Source: Cercis canadensis | Lineage: Eukaryota; Streptophyta; Magnoliopsida; Fabales; Fabaceae | Length of the DNA: 64,000 nucleotides | NCBI GenBank assembly: GCA_003255065.1 | Contig: QAOA01002976.1 | Coordinates: forward strand, 456,985 to 520,984 | Direction of reading: 5' to 3' | Shown here: piece by piece, positions 22,000 to 35,507 of the stretch | Numbering within the stretch: position 1 is the stretch's first letter | Layout of the letters: each line of letters starts with the position of its first letter | The notes under the pieces: generated by a model | The model's database searches: none | The model's input: the letters and a program-made list of their open reading frames with translations, nothing else | Told to the model about the DNA's origin: nothing | Program-made: the position numbers and the translations under genes

Positions 22000-23443
22000 C
22001 TCTCTCTTTCTCTATCCTTTTTTTTTTTTTAAACTCAATAACCCAATTCGCGAAAAAAGGTGAGTGATTTTTTATTTTTATTTTTTACGAAATGATAATT
22101 CAAAGATTAAAATAACATTAAAAATAAATAAAAAATTAAAATAATAGTTAATCAATAATTTAAAAATTAAGAAATATTTTAATCATTAAATAATTATACA
22201 ATACTAATTAGTATTATAATCATTTCACATTATAACTGCCTTTCGCAATTCTCTATTTTTTCTTCTTGGTTTCAGAATACAAAAATAATTTTTTCAAAAT
22301 TATTAGTACTAATATACTGAAAAACCATTTTTTATTATGTAAAAATATTATTTTCAATCAATTGATCTTCTGCTGTCATGATTTTCTTAAATGATTTTTT
22401 TTGTTTAATTATTTCATATAAAAATTTGTGAATTGAAGTCCCCGTGAAGAAGCAATAATCTTCGGGATGAAGAGAAATGAAGATCTTGTTAATGGTCTGA
22501 ACCTTGCTACTCTAGGGTCCTCTAAAACCTCATGAATGAGCTGAAAAAGAGTCTCCATGCTGATCCATTGACTCTGGTGGAAATTAAAGAACATGAAGGC
22601 CACGTGGTGTAGATCACCATTTGATAAACGGCATAGTTTTGACAAATCAACCTAGTAGAGTTACCATATGGTTAGGTTATTATTTAACGGATTGGTCCAC
22701 ATGTCAATTTTGATATTAGGAATTGACAATAGACCTAATTGACGACTTAGATCTGAGCAACATGACTCAAGTGACATAACTGGATTCGAGTTTCATTCGA
22801 GAATTTTATGATACAAAAATCATTTAGGGACTTCAGTGATTTTGTATACGTATTTTAGAATTAAAAAAAAGGTTTATACTCATATTTTAACATTTTTATT
22901 TCATATGCATGTGACAACATGTTTGTTATAAGTGTGAAAATTTGGTTCCAGATGGAGAAGACTTTTATATTCCAAGTTTAGAATTTTGTGTTCTTCTATT
23001 GATATGCTATTTCAAGTTAATATTTGTTGTGTTAGCACATGGTTAAAGCAAATTATGGCTGGACACAGTGTAATTATGGGCATATAGTCAAATGAACACC
23101 AGCCAGGAAATGGTAAAACCTCAAACTAAATAAAACTAAGCAAGAGGTGGCAGAGACAACAATTTGTGAGGGAAATAGAGACAGAGGTCCTCCTTTGTAG
23201 GAGAGCATGGAGGTAGGACAAGAACGGTTCCTTTTATAACGACTCTTTCTTCTCTTTCTTTTGGGAATCCTTCTATCCCTCCAATCCGCACAGATATTTA
23301 TCATCATAAGAACCATTTTTCTCTTCACAATATGATGACTTACAGAAACTCTAGAGATACTTAAATCCCAGAACATAGGAAACCAAGTTTCAACAGTACT
23401 ATTAATTAAGAAATCCCTTAACCTGTTTCAAGATACACAAACG
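22000..23443. other. Intergenic region between IMP3 and the PERK gene
   Basis: AT-rich, no recognised element. A 78-codon minus-strand frame at 22409-22645 shows no known domain. The last few hundred bases should hold the PERK promoter; no clear TATA box is asserted. Confidence 0.5.
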
Positions 23444-26209
23444 ATGCCTTCGTCCGATAAATCTGATTCTCCTTCTTCTTCACCAAGCCCTCATCAATCG
23501 CCGCCTTCACCATCTAATGACTCCAATGCTTCATCTACAACATCTCCATCACCATCCAATGACTCGCCGCCTGCCCCGCCTTCCCCAAACAAGTCCTCCC
23601 CACCATCACCACCTCCACCTTCACATAATTCATCCTCCTCGGGATCACCACCATCCCCACCATCACCACCAGCACGCAAATCTCCACCCTCACATGGATC
23701 ATCACCACCACCACCACCACCACCCTCACCTTCTAATGGCGGGAACAATGGATTTTCAAAAAGAGCAGTAGTCGGAGCAACCCTAGGGCTAGGGCTAATT
23801 TTGATTCTTTGGATCATCATTTGTATAATTCGCTCGAGAAGGAAGAAAAGAGAGGAAATGTACTATCATGCAGATGGAGAAGGTGCTAAACACTGAACTG
23901 CCTCCAGTAATTCATTGAGTTCCACATTCATATGTACTACGCTTATATCATTGAGAATACCAGTTTTGGAGACACTTGGAATTAGCAAGTCGTTTTGACC
24001 GCTATGCATGACTCTATTTTGGCTCAAACTTGGGTCCTCTTTGCTTGATTCTTTTCATCTAATCTACGACGCAAAATAAAACAAACACCTGGCTGATAAT
24101 TAATTGTCTCTAATTTATATACGCAGGGAGTGGTTATTACAGCAGCGGGCAGCACTCTAATTATTACACAGGTCGCAAGGGAGACCATGTTGTGAGAATG
24201 AATCATATGGGTGGCTGGGATGCACGACCTCCATCTTCCCGAGAAATGAATAACACTGATTTGAGCTATAACTACTCTTCAATGGGGCCACCTCTACCTC
24301 CTCCTCCTCCAACTTCGCAGGGCACCTTCACTTATGAGGAATTGGCGTCTGCTACTGGTGGATTCGATGAAAAGAACTTGTTGGGACAGGGTGGCTTTGG
24401 CTATGTCCATAAGGGCATATTGCCTAGTGGAAAGGAAGTTGCAGTTAAGAGCCTTAAATCAAATAGTGGGCAAGGAGAGCAAGAATTCCAAACTGAGGTT
24501 GACATCATTAGCCGTGTTCATCATCGCCATCTTGTGTCGCTTGTTGGATATTGTATTGCTGGCAGGCAGAGATTGTTGGTCTACGAATTTGTCCCCAATA
24601 ACACTTTAGAATATCACCTTCATGGTAAGTTTGACCTTTTATGCACTGTCACAATATGATTTTAGTACTTTATGGTTTATTATGCATTCTCCTTTCTTCA
24701 CAGCAATATAGTATATAAATCATGTAAATCTCAATGATGGACACACTATGAAATCATGACAGTGAAAATTAGATTTTTGAGTACTTCATAAGCTTTAGAT
24801 GTAGGACTATATAATGTCAGGTGTAACATCAAAATTGAATAGCAGTCTATAAATATTTCTGTGATATATTTTCTGTGATAATCTCTAGTGATCATAAAAC
24901 CTTTTAAAATTTGATGGTTGCAGGAAAGGCTATGCCTACCATGGAATGGTCTACTAGACTACGGATTGCAGTAGGATCTGGCAGAGGGCTTGCATACCTC
25001 CATGAAGACTGTAGGATTCAGATCCCTCCCATGAACCTTCTCTTTATCTTTGTCCTTGTTTTTCTTTTTTCTCATATTTGCTTTGTTTATAAATGCATTT
25101 AGGTCATCTACGAATTATCCACCGTGATATCAAAGCTTCAAATATCCTCCTTGAACACAACTTCGAACCCAAGGTATGTTAAAGATAAATAAATTTATCC
25201 ACTGTTAAATGGTTATTATTACACTTATTATTAATCTCATGTCTAAGGGGCTAATTGTTATGCCAATGATGCATAATCTTAATCAGGTGGCTGATTTTGG
25301 ATTGGCGAAATTGACAAGTGATAATAATACTCACGTCTCAACTCGTGTCATGGGAACATTCGGGTAATTTTTCTTCAACACATGCTCTTATGATCACCTC
25401 TAGCTTCAAAAAAGATAGTCACACAAATAAAAAAGGGTCTTACTCTTACAAAAGAACATGATTTGCTCCAGTACAAATGTAATTTGTAACGTTAAAAAAA
25501 TGCACACAATAACTTTGATATGACATTTAAATGTTTACATGATAAGGACCAGCTAATTAAACAGAAGAATTTTATTCTAACTGCTTCATTGTTTCACCAG
25601 CATTTTGTTCTTCTTAAACTCTAGAAAAGAAGTAGTTTACAGGAATATTTATGTTTAAATAAAATCATCCACCTGAATAGCCTTACTTTACATTTTAACA
25701 CAGGTACCTGGCACCAGAATACGCATCGAGTGGAAGACTGACTGCGAAATCTGATGTTTACTCATATGGGGTCATGTTATTGGAACTTATAACTGGGAAG
25801 GCACCTGCCGGTGACTTGAATGCTAATGAGGATGGCTTAGTTGACTGGGTTAGTATACTATTACTATATCTTGTTCTTTTTTTTTTTTTTTTTTAATACT
25901 TTTGTCTACGACATAGAGTTATTATTACTATATCTATATCTCTCCCCCTTTGTCTTGTTATTTGAATTTGTTGTGAATCTGTGTACCATGCAGGCTCGAC
26001 CGTTACTGAACTCTGGACTGCAGGATGGGAACTTCAGAGAGTTGGTGGATCCATTTTTGGAGGGCAATTACAATGATCAGGAAATGATACGGATGGCACA
26101 CTGTGCTTCTGCAAGCATCCGTCATTCTTCAAAGAAACGTCCTAAGATGAGCCAGATAGTAAGAGTATTGGAAGGAGATTTGTCACTGGAAGACTTGTCT
26201 CCTAATTGA
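23444..26209 (+). CDS. PERK-type (proline-rich extensin-like) receptor kinase
   Basis: Seven exons join in frame to 510 residues: 23444-23882, 24127-24624, 24924-25010, 25103-25173, 25287-25363, 25704-25848 and 25994-26209. PERKs are plasma-membrane Ser/Thr kinases whose outer Pro/Ser-rich segment is thought to sense the cell wall. Residues 1-107 are Pro/Ser-rich with SPP and PPPP blocks. One membrane span (about 108-129) is followed by the stop-transfer stretch RSRRKKR. The kinase has GQGGFG at 233-238, Lys254 in EVAVK, HRD at 348-350, DFG at 368-370 and APE at 394-396, so it looks catalytically competent. It ends four residues after SLED (LSPN), whereas family members usually carry a longer C-terminal tail. 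No signal peptide is obvious, as is common in the family. Confidence 0.95.
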
Positions 26210-26770
26210 AGCCTTCCCCTTGGTAGGTAGCTTTGACAAACTATTAATGTTTCTCCACTTTTATTGAAAATGTCCATTAATTACATATTAATTCACATTT
26301 GACAAAAAATTGTTGGTAGTTAGCTCTCAACAATAACCATTGAACTTATAAACATTTATTAGTTTAATTAAAAAATTATTAATAATTGGTGCACATTTAA
26401 TAAAGATTTATTAGTATGTAGCTTTCAATAGTAGTTTAGCTCCCAATAATAATGAATTAACAAATTAATGAACAACTTTTTATTCTCTATTTTTATTCAA
26501 TGACTATCAAACTGATTGATGGGTAAAAGAAGAAACAATAGTCAAAAAAAATTTAGAAAAAAAAAGCTTATTATTAGCAGTTTCCAATTTAAACGTACCC
26601 AAAAAAGCCTACCTCGAAAGCATGCAAGGAATTTTTAAATTTGGATGCTAACGACAAAGCAACGGCAATGCATCTACGTAGTCAGTTATTTGCACTATGG
26701 TCAAAATTAAATGGTCCAAACAGAAGAGCAGTTTCAAGTTTTGAGCCTTATATGGCAGTAACAATGATAA
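26210..26770. repeat. Repeat-rich spacer, member of the family-linked repeat block
   Basis: Contains GGTAGGTAGCTTTGACAAAC, GTTTCTCCACTTTTATTGAA and the AACGTACCCAAAAAAGCCTA phrase. All of these recur near 29.3-30.6, 48.1-51.7 and 54-56 kb, upstream of copies of the unknown gene family. Confidence 0.75.
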
Positions 26771-26774
26771 TGAT

Positions 26775-26910
26775 AAGATTCCTTTTGCATTTGTGCATCC
26801 CTGCGTGTAATTAATTACACCAAACGAGATATATACATGCGCCCAACCCCTTCCACTCTGTAAATAACACCATTACCATCTTCAATATCCATCACAATCA
26901 CAGCCTTCTA
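26775..26910 (+). promoter_or_regulatory. Promoter cassette of family gene A
   Basis: Conserved with four other sites: GCATCCCTG, a CCAAACGAGAT core, CATGC and CCCCTTCCACTCTGTAAATA, then CCATTACCATC. The TATA position reads TGTAAATAA at 26859-26867, weaker than at the orphan copies. A 5' UTR and leader intron (ending TTTTTGTAG just before 27109) precede the start codon. Confidence 0.6.
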
Positions 26911-27128
26911 TGCTTTCTCTCTCAGTTGTGAACTTCTCTATTTGCTTTCTGCCTCTCTCCCTAAACTTTCTTGGTCAGTGAGTCACCAGCACTAGTACAC
27001 ATCCCCAAAGTTTTCATTAATTTATGCTTTTCATCTAGATTGCTAGAATTTTCTATATATTATCAATTTACCCCTAATTTCTTCCTTTGCTTGGGTCTTT
27101 TTGTAGGCACACAATCCTTTGAGCAGCA

Positions 27129-28627
27129 ATGTCTAGCTCATCAGGATCAAGAGGATTGCTCCCCAATGGAAAAATCTCAGAACTTTTCCGATATAATTCT
27201 GCAACAGTCATCCAGATGAGCTATGATGATGAAAAGAAACATTGGCTTAAGGCTCAGGGATATTTTATGGTGACCCTCATCATTCAGATGACATATTCAA
27301 TTCTTATGACTGTTTGTGCTGTTGAAGACTTCAAGTGGCCACTGACAAAGGACAGCGTTGTTATCCGCTTGGCTGAGCGCAGTTTTGCCATCGCCCTCCC
27401 AGGTCTCTTCTATGGCCTTCGCTTACCTCTCTCTTGCAAGGAGACCATCATAAACTCTCTTGTTAGGGTTTTCATCAAGTATGGTCATTACCTGGATCTC
27501 AAAAGCATGTGGAACGGTAAACCTCCCTTCAATTTTACTCTACTTAAATAATTTAATTTGGCCTTATTTTAGAGGTTATGATAGATAGATTTCAATTCGT
27601 ATCTGCTGATTAACACCATTTATCATCAAGTTTTTACATAAAACTAAATTATTTTAGTTTAATTTCTTGTTTTTCTTGACACGAAAAATAGAGTAAAGCT
27701 TTTTTCACAATGGTGATTTTGGAAAATAAACACAAAAGAAAGAGTTTCAGTTTTGATAGTTGTATTTTCATGCCTTGCTCTCTGACTGAATCACACACAC
27801 ACACACACACACACACATATGTCCTAATTCATTTTCTCTAATTATTATTAAAATTATTACTAGGATCTTTTTTAAAACAATTTTAAAACTGGACCCAAAA
27901 TTATTCTAAGAACAGAAGACATTTATGGTATTGGCTTATCTATCATATCTGATTTGCTTACATCATACCATGTAATAAAAAGTATACCATTTGTGTTATA
28001 TAGTCCAAGTAAGATTATCATTAATTTTGGCTTTCTTTCTTGACAGCATACCCGGTTCTGGACAATGAACCTAATTTTTGGCAAGAAATACTTCCCCGAA
28101 TTCAACCAATCGCTCACGACACCCTTAGAAAGTTCGGTCACATGCCTGGGAGATCAAGATACTGCATATTAGATGAAGAATCTAGCTCAGTGAGGGCTGT
28201 CCGAATGTCTGGGACCACAAAACTGATTGAAAATGCAGTTTCTTTGGGAAAACTCAATAATTCGCACATTGTTATCAGCCCAGAGAAGCAAATTGATGCC
28301 AGCAGAAACAGATCCAATAGTAACACTGCTTTTGCTTCACTCACTGTGTTTACCTATATTGTAGATACAGTTGAAATATCATGGATAATGTCCAGAGGAT
28401 TTAGTCACCTTCTAAATCAAATGCTGCCTCCTCTTCATAGTTGGCCTTACCCCGGACTTAAAGTTTGGAGGCTAAATGATCGAGGTCTTGGAACTATCCT
28501 TCGTGAACTGGGAACTACTCCTGAACAAGAGGAAGAAGTTGTGGTGGAAAAAGAAAGAGTAAAAGAGAGAAAAATAGCCTCAGTCTCTGCTAGTGACAAA
28601 GGAAAACAATCCATATTGATAGATTAA
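27129..28627 (+). CDS. Unknown two-exon family, member A
   Basis: Exons 27129-27516 and 28047-28627 (GT-AG, phase 1) give 322 residues. I do not recognise the family. Exon 1 has a Ser-rich start (MSSSSGSRG), a hydrophobic segment at about 44-66 and another at about 85-100. The motif FKWPLTKD lies between them. Exon 2 holds YPVLDNEPNFW, a hydrophobic stretch at about 223-244 (VFTYIVDTVEISW) and MLPPLHSWPYPGLKVWRLND. A Glu/Lys-rich tail follows. Member B is colinear with the same splice phase, which supports real coding. Compared with B the tail stops early: TAA replaces a Ser codon after SILID, and the codons for EDDE are still visible behind it. Membrane association is possible but unproven. 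Confidence 0.85.
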
Positions 28628-28869
28628 GAGGATGACGAGTGATATTAATAATGTTTTTGTCTCTAGGTTTTACAGACTCATGTCCATGAATGGTATATGT
28701 ATCTTGTAGAATGAGATTTGAGTTTTAAATTATATCATAATCTATCATATGTGTTTCTTGAAAAAATAACTAAACATTTCTATTCACCATGTCAAACCTT
28801 TTATTTTTGTTGCTAATATTTTTATTTTTGCTTAAGCATTTTGGATTGACTAATTTGGAGTTCCACCTT

Positions 28870-28938
28870 TCCTTCACTGTCTCTTTCTTCTTTTCCCTAT
28901 ACCTTTAAGAGGTTCAAGAAGAAAGAGACAGTGAAGGA
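28870..28938. repeat. Perfect 23-bp inverted repeat with 23-nt loop
   Basis: Arm 28870-28892 (TCCTTCACTGTCTCTTTC then TTCTT) is an exact reverse complement of 28916-28938. A few further bases outside can pair (CCACC with GGTG). It lies about 240 bp downstream of gene A. Confidence 0.9.
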
Positions 28939-29219
28939 TGGTGTTTCACGTTTAATATGGATTGCCTTATTATTTATTTGGAACAAGAGTTTTGGTCAAA
29001 CTCTCAAGAAGTTTACCATTGCTACATAATTCTCTTGGTTCTTTAGCTCATAATTGATTCATCTACCATGTAATTCCTCAGGAACTCGACCAACACATAT
29101 TTTCAGAACAATTTTATATGAGCATGTTTTATTTAGAACACTTGAGGTTTAACTGTATATTCTGTATAATCTATTGTAATGTGATAAAAATGAGATTCCC
29201 TTCTGTTTATGAGAGAAAT

Positions 29220-30665
29220 ATTATAAAAGAACTCAAATAAAAAAAAATTTCGGTAAGTTCCAAAGTAAAAATAAAATTATTGATAATTAATTCGTATTCA
29301 ATGAAGAATTACTAGTAGGTAGCTCTCGACGAAAATGAATTGGCAAATTAACGAAGGACTCATTCTTCTCCATGTTTATGTAAAAGACTCCAAGTCAGAC
29401 ATTTCAAAAAAGAAAAAATTATGAACAGCCTTTTGAGCCAAAATATAAAAATACTTTGAAATGCCTAGAATGACATATATTTTAAACAAAAATGAACAAA
29501 TAAATCTATATATAGTATAATATTAACAAATCAATATTCTTTTAAGATTATGTTTTCAAAAATGATAATTTTAAGAAATCCTTTCCACTCCTTGGAAGAC
29601 ATATCAACTTGCTTAAATCAATACTTCAGATATTTGGATGTGAAATGACAAATTTTAAATGATTTTTAATGCAGTTTCAATTTAAACGTACCCAGAAATA
29701 GTTGTTTAGCCTACCATAAAGTATGCAAAAACTTTTTTGGCCTTGAATGTTTCCTAATAATACAAGAACTTAGTAGTTGCAAATACCAAATTTCAAGTAT
29801 ATAATCACATAAATGAAATACTACTCATCATATTGACCTAGCAGAAATTAGAAATATAGTTACCACAAACTCGGTGATTAAAATTACTTTACTTCCTTCC
29901 CTAAAAAAAAAATTACTTAACTTCCTAACCTGCCATCTTTGCTACTCTAATCAATAAAACATAGATTAATAAACTACGATGAGTAATAATCTTACTATAT
30001 ATAATAAGCCCATGTTTGTACCAAAAAAAACAAAAAAAAAAAACCATAGCCCATGAGATTATCATCTTTGGACTTGCTTGCAATTCAATTTAAGATAGTT
30101 GCTTTATATTTAAAATTATTAAATTACAATGGAATTGAGTACTATTGTTTAATTAATTAAAAATAGAAAAACTTATAGCTATTGCTTAATTAATTAAAAA
30201 TAAAAAACTTGATTTTTTTTTTATTTCTTATATAATCCTATCACATTGTTTACTTTTAAAACGTCCACAATCATAATATGATTTGAAAAGTCAAAAGGGT
30301 AGATGTGGAGTAAATCAAGTACAATTTATAAATATATTATATTTTTCTTCTATTTCATTCTATTACAATTTAATTTTCGTGCATCGCTTGGCTAAACCCA
30401 TGAAGCCATGACAATTTTTCCACTTCATTGTTTCTCCCATGAATATTTAGCATTTGTAAAATATAAGATGAAAATAGATCTCACGATTATCATCAAAACT
30501 ATAAAAATATGGTTCAACAAAACAAAAATTAATTATTAAGAAAGTTAAAAAAACAAAGTAACAGCAATGTATGTACAAAGTCAGTTACAAATGCATTATC
30601 GCCAAAATGATAAAGACAAATCAGAAGAAGAGTTACAGTTCCCTTAATTTATGGTAATGGAACAA
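29220..30665. repeat. Segmental-duplication block upstream of an orphan promoter
   Basis: Shares ordered phrases with 48.0-50.0 and 54.0-56.0 kb, for example CTTGGAAGACATATCAACTT, GCAGTTTCAATTTAAACGTA and CTAATCAATAAAACATAGAT. No gene is present. Confidence 0.75.
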
Positions 30666-30667
30666 AA

Positions 30668-30785
30668 AATAATAATGAGATTGCTCTCTAATATTGCACC
30701 CCGTGAGGCATTACAGAAAACGAGATCCATGCAACTCACCCCTCCCCATCTATATAATAACACTAATTTATATGCATGTTCATCA
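30668..30785 (+). promoter_or_regulatory. Orphan promoter cassette 1
   Basis: Carries GAGATT...ATTGCACC, AAACGAGATCCATGC and TATATAATAA at 30751-30760, as in the promoters of genes A and B. What follows is a CT-repeat and no family exon. Confidence 0.65.
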
Positions 30786-30829
30786 ATGTATTGACGATAT
30801 TCTATTTAAGCACTATTTTTAGTCATTTC

Positions 30830-30859
30830 TTTCTCTCTCTCTCTCTCTCTCTCTCTCCC
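30830..30859. repeat. CT dinucleotide microsatellite
   Basis: Uninterrupted CT run immediately after orphan promoter 1. Confidence 0.9.
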
Positions 30860-31204
30860 TATATATATATTATTCACATGAATATTGATTTCTTAGTCTG
30901 GTTTACAAGTTGAAATATTTTATCACGATTTTACTCCCTCTAATGGTAGTGGAAGACACACATGTTAAATAGAACTTGCCACCACATAAACACGGCCACA
31001 TTGCAAACTGTTACCGGCTATTCGCAAAATTGAGCGGATGAAAATGAGGAGTGGGATATTTTGAAATAATCTAAACACACAATACATTCTAAATGTATTT
31101 CAAGAGCATAACGTAACAATATATATTATTTTGTCTTTTCTTATTTTAAGACAGCTTTTCATTAAAAGATGGCACCTACATCTTAAATTGCATCATAATG
31201 CTTA

Positions 31205-34200
31205 GGGGGACTTTAACTGACCCCATGCAAAAATGGGGTTAAACAACCCCATCCTATGTGGGCCACTCAAGTTGTAACAAGTGTGTCAATAGTAGGGCCC
31301 ATACATTTACTCAACCTGCTATAGGCATCAGAATATTTAATATAGTTTTTGACAACAAAATTTTCACTTATTATAAATCAGCCTCATAGTTAAAAAAACT
31401 AAAAAAGTTCTAACTCAATTTCATAAATTTGAAAATTCTCTAATTCAATTTTATGCACTTAGTTTTTGTTGAACTATATTAAGTGTTGAATTAAAAAATC
31501 TTCAATCTCTAAAAATGTATGACTAATGGGAATAGTTTCAATAATTTTTTTCATGATGCAAAATAAAAATTCTTATTAGTTACTTTTCTTCTACTTGTAA
31601 AATAGCTTTACCTCCAAAGATAATGTATGAGAACCATCTTGTTCTAAAAATCATTGTCACGTTCTAATTGTCAACCTAAATGATAGTTAAAACCCAAATT
31701 AATATGACACTACACTAATAAAGTGATATAATGTAGTGTTATCTAACTTCATTTCATTTGAACCTAATTATTGTGAAAGTGAAAAAAAAAAGTCTTATTT
31801 TAATTTCATACACTTGAATTGAGTCTTGTTTGAACTTGATTAGTATTAATTGGAGAGAACAAAAAATATAATTTCATATAATTACATTTCAATTGAACTT
31901 AATTAGTAAAAAAAAAAATTTAAAAAAAAAACCAAATTTATTACACTTGATTAGTGTCAAATTGAAAAAAAGCCCAAATTAATTTTATGCAATTCTTTTC
32001 AATTGAACATGATTGTATCAAATTAAGATAGAGAAGTGATAATTTCATGCAATCCATTTCATTTGAACTTAATAAATAAAAATTTAAAAAAAGACCCAAT
32101 AAGTAGTGGTGATTGATATATTTTTAATTTTTGTGGCAATTTAAGAATATATCATTCATTTTCTTTTTTTTTTTTTAAAAAAAGAATACATTATTGACAT
32201 AACAATATTGACTAAATAGTGAATTATATTAGATTAATTAGTACACGTTAAATTTTTTTTTAAATTAAAGTGCAAGTATAATTATATAAAGTTAATTTTT
32301 AATTTTGTTAGTACTTTCTTTTTCATCTTAATTTTTAAAATAATTAAGACTTCTTTCAAATGATAAAAATTCACAAAAGAAATTTTTTAAAAGATACCAA
32401 GATGAAGCTTCACAAGTTTTAAAAGATATGTGCAAATGAATCTTCTAGTTTGTCTTTTCTCTTAGTCCTATGTCTCCATAAAAATGCGATGAACTCTAAC
32501 TTTGAATTTCAAAGGTTTGCAATTTTTTGACAAAATCTTCATGTCAATTTGATAAACCATCAAAAGCCCCATATATTGACAAATGTCACACTTACTAATT
32601 TAATGGTTTAACTAAATTTATATTGGTTATGTTGATTATGAACTATACAATTTGGAACATTTTAAAATTTATGAGAACAAGTTTCCAAGCAAGGCCTCTA
32701 AATTTTGGAGAAATTTGTTTTTTAAAGAATTCTTATGAAATTAGAAGTATTGTCTAACTAGGGATTTTTATACCTTAGTACCATAATCTAATCACTATGT
32801 AACTTAAATACTACAAAAATTTGTAATAATTCCTATCTAGTGTAAAAAAAAAAATAATTTTTAAAAAGTATCGGTAATGTCAACTAACCTTTTAGGTGAT
32901 TTTGAGTTTAACATGAAAAATAATACATAGAATATTCGCATACGGTGAAAGAAAGATAAAGCTTAAGAATATCCTAACCTTTACGTAAATGTTGACACTA
33001 ATTAATTACAGACTTCATATCTTAGTACCTTAGTTATTGAGATGATAAAATTATTGTGGAATATTCATTCAATATAACATGTATCCATCTTTAGTCTTAC
33101 ATTTATTGTATATTATTCTACTTTAAGTAATAATAAGCGTAGTTTATGTGTGAGAATTTGCAAGTCAATGGAGCCCTAAAATCAAATCACTTAAGGATAT
33201 TCTTTCTATAGATTATGACAATCTAATTCTACTTAGATCACTTTTATTAGAAGTCATTACTAATTAATTTTGGTACAATTTTTTTTATATAAACGTTTCA
33301 AATACGTTAAATACTTAAAAGTTAAAACATCTATTTTAATTCAAATTAGTTAATATAAAATTAGAAAAGGGCACATTATCTTATATTTAATGCTTATTAA
33401 AAGAAATGGTCATAGAGAATTAGAGATTGAAGATAAACTTTAAAACTTCACTAATTATTAGTGTAAAAAGTCAATGTTTTAAATATAAGCATAACAAAAA
33501 GTATTTATCTTGGGAAAACCTTTAAATTTTCATTTTTTTACCTATATGAAGGAAATTTTAAGTGCATAAATTGAGAAGAAAATAGCTGCCTCCGTGTAGA
33601 AAAAAAAAAAATAGCTTCTCACTAATAAAAAATTATTTAAATATTTATGGTACTTTTATTTAAATTAGTGCTTGTAATTTTTTGATTAATGATATATTGT
33701 TAATGGTAAAAAGAGAATACCACATTCACATGCAAAAATGTCTCCAAAATTATTTGTATTGCCAAAACTAGAAAACTTAGTTTTAGTTATTACACAATTA
33801 TTCTCACTTTAGGCAATGAAATAGGTAATGTATAGTTCAATAATTAATTTAATATGCATCAATCACCACTAAAGAGAGTACTACACATATATCATTGCTA
33901 ACCTTGTGAAAATCATACACACAAAATTTAAGCCTGAAATTCTGAGAGTATAGTATCATTTTAATGGTGTAAAGTTTTGAAAAGTTGAGAAAAAATAATT
34001 TTGGACATCCAAAAATTCTCAAAAAAATTCAGAAGGTAGAATAGGGAGAGCGAAAAAAAACTTGGCAAGTTTCAAAAAAAAAACTCCCAGCGTGTGGCCT
34101 CCATTTTGCTTTTTCACTATTATATGATCATAATGGGACTAGCAAAGTGAATAAATAGTAACCCCGAGCTCGTCCTTGTCACATAACTATAACTTAGCTA

Positions 34201-35497
34201 TAGATAATAATATAATGTATAAAATATGCATGGTTATCAACTTATCTTAAGGACGAAATAAGTTACATTTATTATTTTCCTTAAAAAATTTAAATATAAT
34301 ATGTCAACGATCTCGATAATTCATGCTTTCGTTTTATGAAAATAATAATGTGAAAAAAGTTTATTTAAAATATATATAACACTAAATTAAATCCTTCCAT
34401 ATATTTGCTAGGTAAAATGGAGATGATACACATCAGTTTCACAACTGATTGATCTCAGATGAAGAGGAACTCAAATGTGGGGATCAAACATATGCAAATC
34501 AAGAAGGACCATCATGCTTCGTCTTCCATTATTAGATTTTTTATGGCACTCAAACTGTGAGATATTATTTTGAATATTTAATCATTGATAGTCTTCAGTA
34601 TGTATAAACCATTTGCAGCTACTTCTTCTCGAGTCATTAGATGATTTTACAAAGAATTAAGTTTTCACAAAATTATATATTTTTTATATTAATCAAGACT
34701 CCTGCACTTATTTGCTTCACAGTTTGTTACTTAATATTTAATATATTGTCAGCATATTGAAATGGTCATGCTTACTGTACACAGATTACATTTAAAAGCA
34801 AAATAACGAAGTAGCATGCATGATAATCTTTTTCATATATATAGTATCATTTCAATTTTAGACACATTGTCAAATAATATACATACACTAACAATGTAAT
34901 AAAAAATTTAAAAACTGAATTAAGCTGAACTGTGTGAATTTAAATGCTGGTTAGTGGGCTCATGGACCTGCAAATCCTACTTGCAAATATGAAGAGTGAG
35001 GAAGAGAGTGAGATTTACTCTCTTTAATTTTTTGACTTGTTTTTTATATTATTGTTCTTCACTTAGCTTAATCTATTTATTAATGTATATTTTTAAATTT
35101 TATCATGCTTAAAATTTTATTTTAAATTGTGAATCTTTATATATAAATTTAAATATAATTCTTTTAAAAAAATTTCATAAATTTGTTTGTGAAAAATATA
35201 TAAATGGAGAGGAATATCATACTTTGTGTATTTTCAACTTTAACATAATTTAATTACTAAAAAAAAAGTTTTAACATATATTGTTATTTTAAATGGGGTG
35301 CTAACACAATTTTAGTTAAATTAGTGGGTCACATTAATACTATCACACAAGTTGAGAAATGACCAACTTAACAAGTAACCCAAAATAAATACTCACCATT
35401 AGATTTGGCACATAGCACAAGAAATAGTAGTAATTGTGCCACCTAGGATGGGGTTATATAATCCTATATTTTTACCTGGGGTAAATTAAAGTCCCCC
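31205..35497. mobile_element. 4.3-kb non-autonomous Mutator-like element
   Basis: Termini begin GGGGGACTTTAA on both strands, with similarity extending about 60 bp (shared ACCCCA, AAAAAT and ACCCCATCCTA blocks). The element is flanked by a perfect 9-bp direct repeat TAATGCTTA at 31196-31204 and 35498-35506. A 9-bp duplication and inverted termini of this length fit the Mutator superfamily. The interior is AT-rich and no reading frame of appreciable length was found, so it must rely on transposase made elsewhere. Confidence 0.82.
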
Positions 35498-35507
35498 TAA
35501 TGCTTAT

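Noticed and set aside
22409-22645. 78-codon minus-strand frame with possible gene
   Set aside because: No recognisable domain, no splice or promoter support.
23494-23820. Gly/Asp-rich minus-strand frame and His-rich plus-strand frame over PERK exon 1
   Set aside because: Shadows of the proline-rich repeat coding of PERK; no independent support.
28870-28938. Calling the hairpin a miRNA gene
   Set aside because: No known miRNA sequence is recognised and expression cannot be seen from DNA.
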